From Torreya grandis (Eukaryota > Streptophyta > Pinopsida > Cupressales > Taxaceae): DNA of 64,000 bases. Where the stretch lies: assembly GCA_037957365.1 (NCBI GenBank), contig JARHVA010008420.1, forward strand, positions 167,501 to 231,500, in the 5' to 3' direction. The notes beneath the pieces were generated by a model. The model was not told the DNA's origin. It was given only the letters and a program-made list of their open reading frames with translations, and did no database searches. A program made the translations under genes and the position numbers. Below, one piece after another: positions 59,950 to 64,000 of this stretch; position 1 is the first letter of the stretch; the number at the start of each line of letters is the position of its first letter.

Positions 59950-62000
59950 AACATAATACTTATTTTAAATCAAATATCACAACATATATAAGGTTTACCA
60001 AACCTACTCTAATATTTGGACAACATTGGAATACCTCTAGGGTTGTGGGTTGCCTATAGTAGAGGTAGACCTCTATGTTTAAGGGTTAGCTCCCTAAATT
60101 GACCTTTGAGTGCTTATCACCTATACTAACTGATTGGTTTGATGAAAATAGGTATAAATATGCATTAAATTAAAATCATACAAGGGTTTGATACACTATA
60201 AATATCTCCATAATATCATCATACTCTTGTACTAAGAGAAATGACCTACAACACTAGCTTCCAAATCCTAGAATACTCTATCATTAGTATCTCAAATGGA
60301 GGTGATATGCATGAAATATAATAAAGGTAAGTAAATAAAGATTATTTTTAGAAACTAAGGCTACTTTTACACTTGAAAATAGGCCCATGTACTTAAAAAC
60401 ACTTCATATGACATGCTAGAGTGGAATTACTTGCATCAAACATGGAAGGATTGAGAGAAAGTAAGGATGGCTATAAATCACTTATATATTCTCTATACAT
60501 CTCTTCACACAGTTTTAAAATATGGTTTATGAAATCAAAACTAATTTAATTATTATTCAAAGTAAAATTACAATATCAAACTATCAAGGTTTCACCAAAC
60601 TGTGGAACAAGAATACAAGAGCCAAAATGGCTAACATTTATATAATATGAATAAGGAGAGAGAATAATGAATCTCAAGAGTCTCAAGAACAAGTGTAAAG
60701 TTAATAGAGAGAGTTAAATTTTTAGGATAATGAATTATGAAATAGACCATGAAAGGTCTCTTTTGACAAATGTACCTCACAAGCATCAAACTCCCTAAAA
60801 CTAACAAAGGATATTCTCAGCTAGTTTATTAAAACTACCTTCATCATTAGGCCTCTCTTGAGTGATCCAAACTATAATAGGGAGAGATGAAACGTGTAAT
60901 ATCAATGAGGAGTTATAAAAAACCTACAACCATTATTATATGTGTCCTTAACTCATGGCCTTCTTTTGGATACTTGTTTTCACCATCTGCAATCACCATC
61001 ACTAGATTTATAAGTTTGTCTTCACATTTGGAACAAAAATGGCCTTCATTTATTCAATAAAATCCATGTACTAGGTTATAAAATACATATTAATAACCCC
61101 CTTACATTCTAATCCATGATTCAAACCTTAAAAGGCCCCTAATTAGACTTATCACTTTCTCACTTGATAATTAATCTTCATTTTCATTGTCTATCACAGA
61201 CTGCCTAAAGTGAATGACTTATAATATGTGTATATGTGCCTATATTATGTGAATAATGAACATTAATATTTAAATTATGTCCCAATTGACCTTACCAATT
61301 GATTCTACTCCTTCAACTCACATCTAAACCTACAAAACACATAAAATATGTCATGAAAGCCTATTTTATACCCTATTCATACAAGTAGGGTACCAAAAAA
61401 CTATATTGGATAGATCTTGAGACCATATTACTAAATACCAAAACAATTTCTAGGTCATATTATCTCTCCTAGATGCACCTTTACTTAATTCTTTCTAATC
61501 GGGTCCAAAGCAAGGGTTTTAACATGTTTTAGTCCTTAGGGATTGTTCATAAAAAACAAACATTTAATCCAATAATAATTAATACTAAAGGAAATTTTAA
61601 GACCATATTAAAATTTCCAAAATAACTTGGGTCACCATGAAATTGATCCATATTGGTGTGATCATCTATAGATGGCCTATCAAACTCCTTAAGTGTATTC
61701 TACATACCCTATGATAGGTTTGAGCCAAAAATGACTTTCTTGTAATTGTTATATATAACTTAATGGATATAAATCACCTTATATCTCCATATTAAGGTCA
61801 TCAAATGTGTAATAATGTTCATCTTTCCTTGGAAGTGAGATTTAACCCTTTATGGCTTTAGGCTTAGTTAGGGCTTAATAGGCCTGACTATTCTTTTATG
61901 GGCTTAGGCCTCCATTTGAATGCTAATGTTTATTTCATATCCCTATATACCTTTTTAAAAATGAAATAAAATTATTCACAACCTCTTTTAAGTGCTCCAA
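59950..62000 (-). repeat. Candidate - strand LTR related to element A
   Basis: On the - strand, a CT-rich tract, TATATAAATG (60635-60646) and GTTAGCCATTTTGGC (60621-60635) repeat the core promoter block of A, followed by matching CCAC..TTTGGTGAA sequence. The distance to the presumed LTR end (about 59950) is close to that in A. The + strand text near 60010-60060 resembles the inner ends of the B LTRs. The right edge is not identifiable and may lie outside the window. Confidence 0.45.
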
Positions 62001-64000
62001 TACTCCTATCTCATCCCCTTATCCTATTCATGTCAAACCTGTAATTACTTTGTTTCCTAGAATGCCCTCTATTTGAGATAGAATAGATGGAATATCCCCT
62101 ATCTAATCCACCAATATTAAGGTACATGAGGCTCATGAGTGTCTTATATAATTAATTTCAAGGTTGTATCACCTTTATAGGGCCTTCAAACTTAATAATA
62201 TTTAAAATAAACTTGTATGATAAGACTATGCAGTGTATTGAGTAATTTGTAAGGATATAGCTATAAGACAATACCCTTACCTTATTTAATTTCCTCTAAA
62301 GAAAACATGATCTTGAACCTAACACTATTTTATTTATCTAATCATGTTCAATTCCTTTTTCAACCTTTTCCAACTCCAACTTTCACTTATCTCTACTTGC
62401 CTAGCTTGGCTAGTAGACTATGATTATGTTATTCACTCAAAAAGAGGATATACTTTTAGGTGTCCTCCAATGATATAATTTGTATCTCATGATTCAAATT
62501 ATCATTTAGGTTATTTAACTCATTTCATACTTTTTTGGGCTCTAAAAAATTATGCATTGGGTTTTTCCAACGTTCAAACTACTTACTCCAACTACTATCA
62601 TACTACAACCAAACTATAGGTGGTCATCATGAGAGCCAAAAGGGGTAGTTTTCCATGTTGAAAAATGGATATTTATACCCTATGTTCTTCATTTTACATT
62701 TTACCTCACATTGATAATCAAACATATCCATAACATGCTTAGGATTTGAGCTAATACCCAAACTTATCATGTTTTATTATGTTACTAGTCTTCAATCAGC
62801 CTACAAGTGTACTCTTTTAGAACAAAAGAGACCCCTGTAGGTGGTTTTTGGAAAATGAAAACTTGTAGTTTATGGTTTGGGATATTTTTAATTTCATTAG
62901 ATCACTTATCATATAAATGAAGTCTCTTTTTTATCAAGTAATGCTTCTATTGTATCTTGGTGCATCGAAAGACCATATGAACCTAAAACACTGTAGAGAA
63001 TATTAGAATTCTATAGTGAAATAATGCATGAGATGGAGGCCTCATCTAAATTACTTATCAGGACCAAAAACTCATTCTATTTGGTCAAGTACTTGCTCTT
63101 ATGTTTTAAATTTATGATATAACATTTGGTCTTATGTAGACCTTAGGACATTTTATTGTGAGAAGATAAAGGACAAAGCAAAGACTCTATTTTGAAAAAA
63201 TTAAGGTAACATATCCCTGAAGTAACTTCATCAAATTGTGTACATAGGCTTCAAGTCTATTTGTCACTTTATGGCTCCACCATGGATACCATGAAATTAT
63301 ACATGTTCTAAAATACCCATGAAATTCTATAACAAGTTCAAACACTTGCACTCTGATCTCTCAAACCTCTATGGAGCTACTTGTAGATGTACATCAGTTC
63401 ATTGACTATGTTCATTAGAGAATTGGTTGTCACAACCAATCCTAAACCATATTAGATATCTCAAAAATGTTAATTTTACCTCAAGAAACCTCTCACCACC
63501 TTGAAACCTTCATGTTTGACCATCATGACCATGTACGGATCTTCTTTTACTTGCTTTTAGGTGGGTGTTTGTAGGAAACTAACTATACATGAATATGGCT
63601 AGTTTTTTTTACCAAGTGCTAGTATTGAGACTAAGATTTGAAAAGGAATATGATAAACATGATCATGAGGAGCATGAAACATCAATACACCTTTGATCTG
63701 AAATATAAAACATGAAAAATAACTCCACTACTAAGGAAATCTTATCTATAGACTATGATAGTGTCCTTCACTAGCTAACTGAGGTGGTTTTGCTCATAAA
63801 TTATCCCCTACACATGAAATAAAGGATGAAAACCATGAGATAATAAAAACACAATATTAAACACCATGTAAAATGCTTGGTTTGTATGGGATATCTCAAA
63901 AAAATAGGAAACCATGAGGTGATGGGGATGAGTATGTAGAAATGAGTGGCAGACTTCCATAACAAAGGTTTATAGAACTTGATACACTAATCATGGAAAT
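62001..64000. other. No recognisable feature
   Basis: AT-rich sequence with frequent stops in all frames. It could be upstream (U3) sequence of the preceding - strand LTR, since LTRs of this kind reach 5.9 kb in element A, but I have no direct alignment. Confidence 0.5.

Overview
The window looks like intergenic DNA from a large seed-plant genome. A gymnosperm (conifer-like) is my best inference. It is AT-rich, poor in CpG, and made almost entirely of old, nested and heavily mutated LTR retrotransposons. I see no intact host gene, rRNA, tRNA or CRISPR array. Coding traces are broken by stops and frameshifts. Many of the stops replace conserved W or Q residues, as expected from decay of methylated cytosine.

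Layout. (1) 1-5.7 kb: a + strand Ty3/gypsy element (E1), cut off by the window start, with gag, protease (PR), an extra archaeal-type RNase H (aRNH), reverse transcriptase (RT), gypsy RNase H and integrase (INT). An array of TTGAAC/GTTCAA hairpin blocks follows (5.96-6.42 kb). (2) 6810-7088: a 279-bp miniature LTR element (SMART/TRIM type) with 64-bp LTRs, an initiator-Met primer site and a perfect 5-bp target duplication. (3) 7.3-10.3 kb: a long unrecognised ORF remnant with a coiled-coil-like end. (4) 11.3-13.1 kb: a - strand Tat-like fragment (E4: aRNH then INT) abutting an LTR at 13.10-14.56 kb.

(5) 17.4-50.5 kb: a nested complex. The host is a gypsy element (E2) with LTRs at 17439-19052 and 48795-50537. 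Its gag is split from its pol by element A (20690-35543), a 14.9-kb element with LTRs of about 5.9 kb and only about 3.1 kb of internal DNA. Its 3' end is split by element B (39939-48425, - strand), with 2.8-kb LTRs and a 2.9-kb internal region. Removing A and B leaves an E2 of about 9.8 kb, a normal full length. A and B lack pol genes but carry homologous ORFs of unknown function. They share primer-site and 3'-boundary motifs with E2, so an E2-like element may have mobilised them.

(6) 51.7-59.0 kb: a - strand gypsy element (E3) related to E2, with its 5' LTR at 57503-59019. That LTR belongs to the same family as the 13.1-14.6 kb LTR. (7) 59.0-64 kb: two candidate LTR ends facing opposite ways. 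One shares a core-promoter block with element A. The last 1-2 kb shows nothing I recognise.

Boundaries come from manual comparison of repeats and can be off by a few bases, or by tens of bases for decayed domains.
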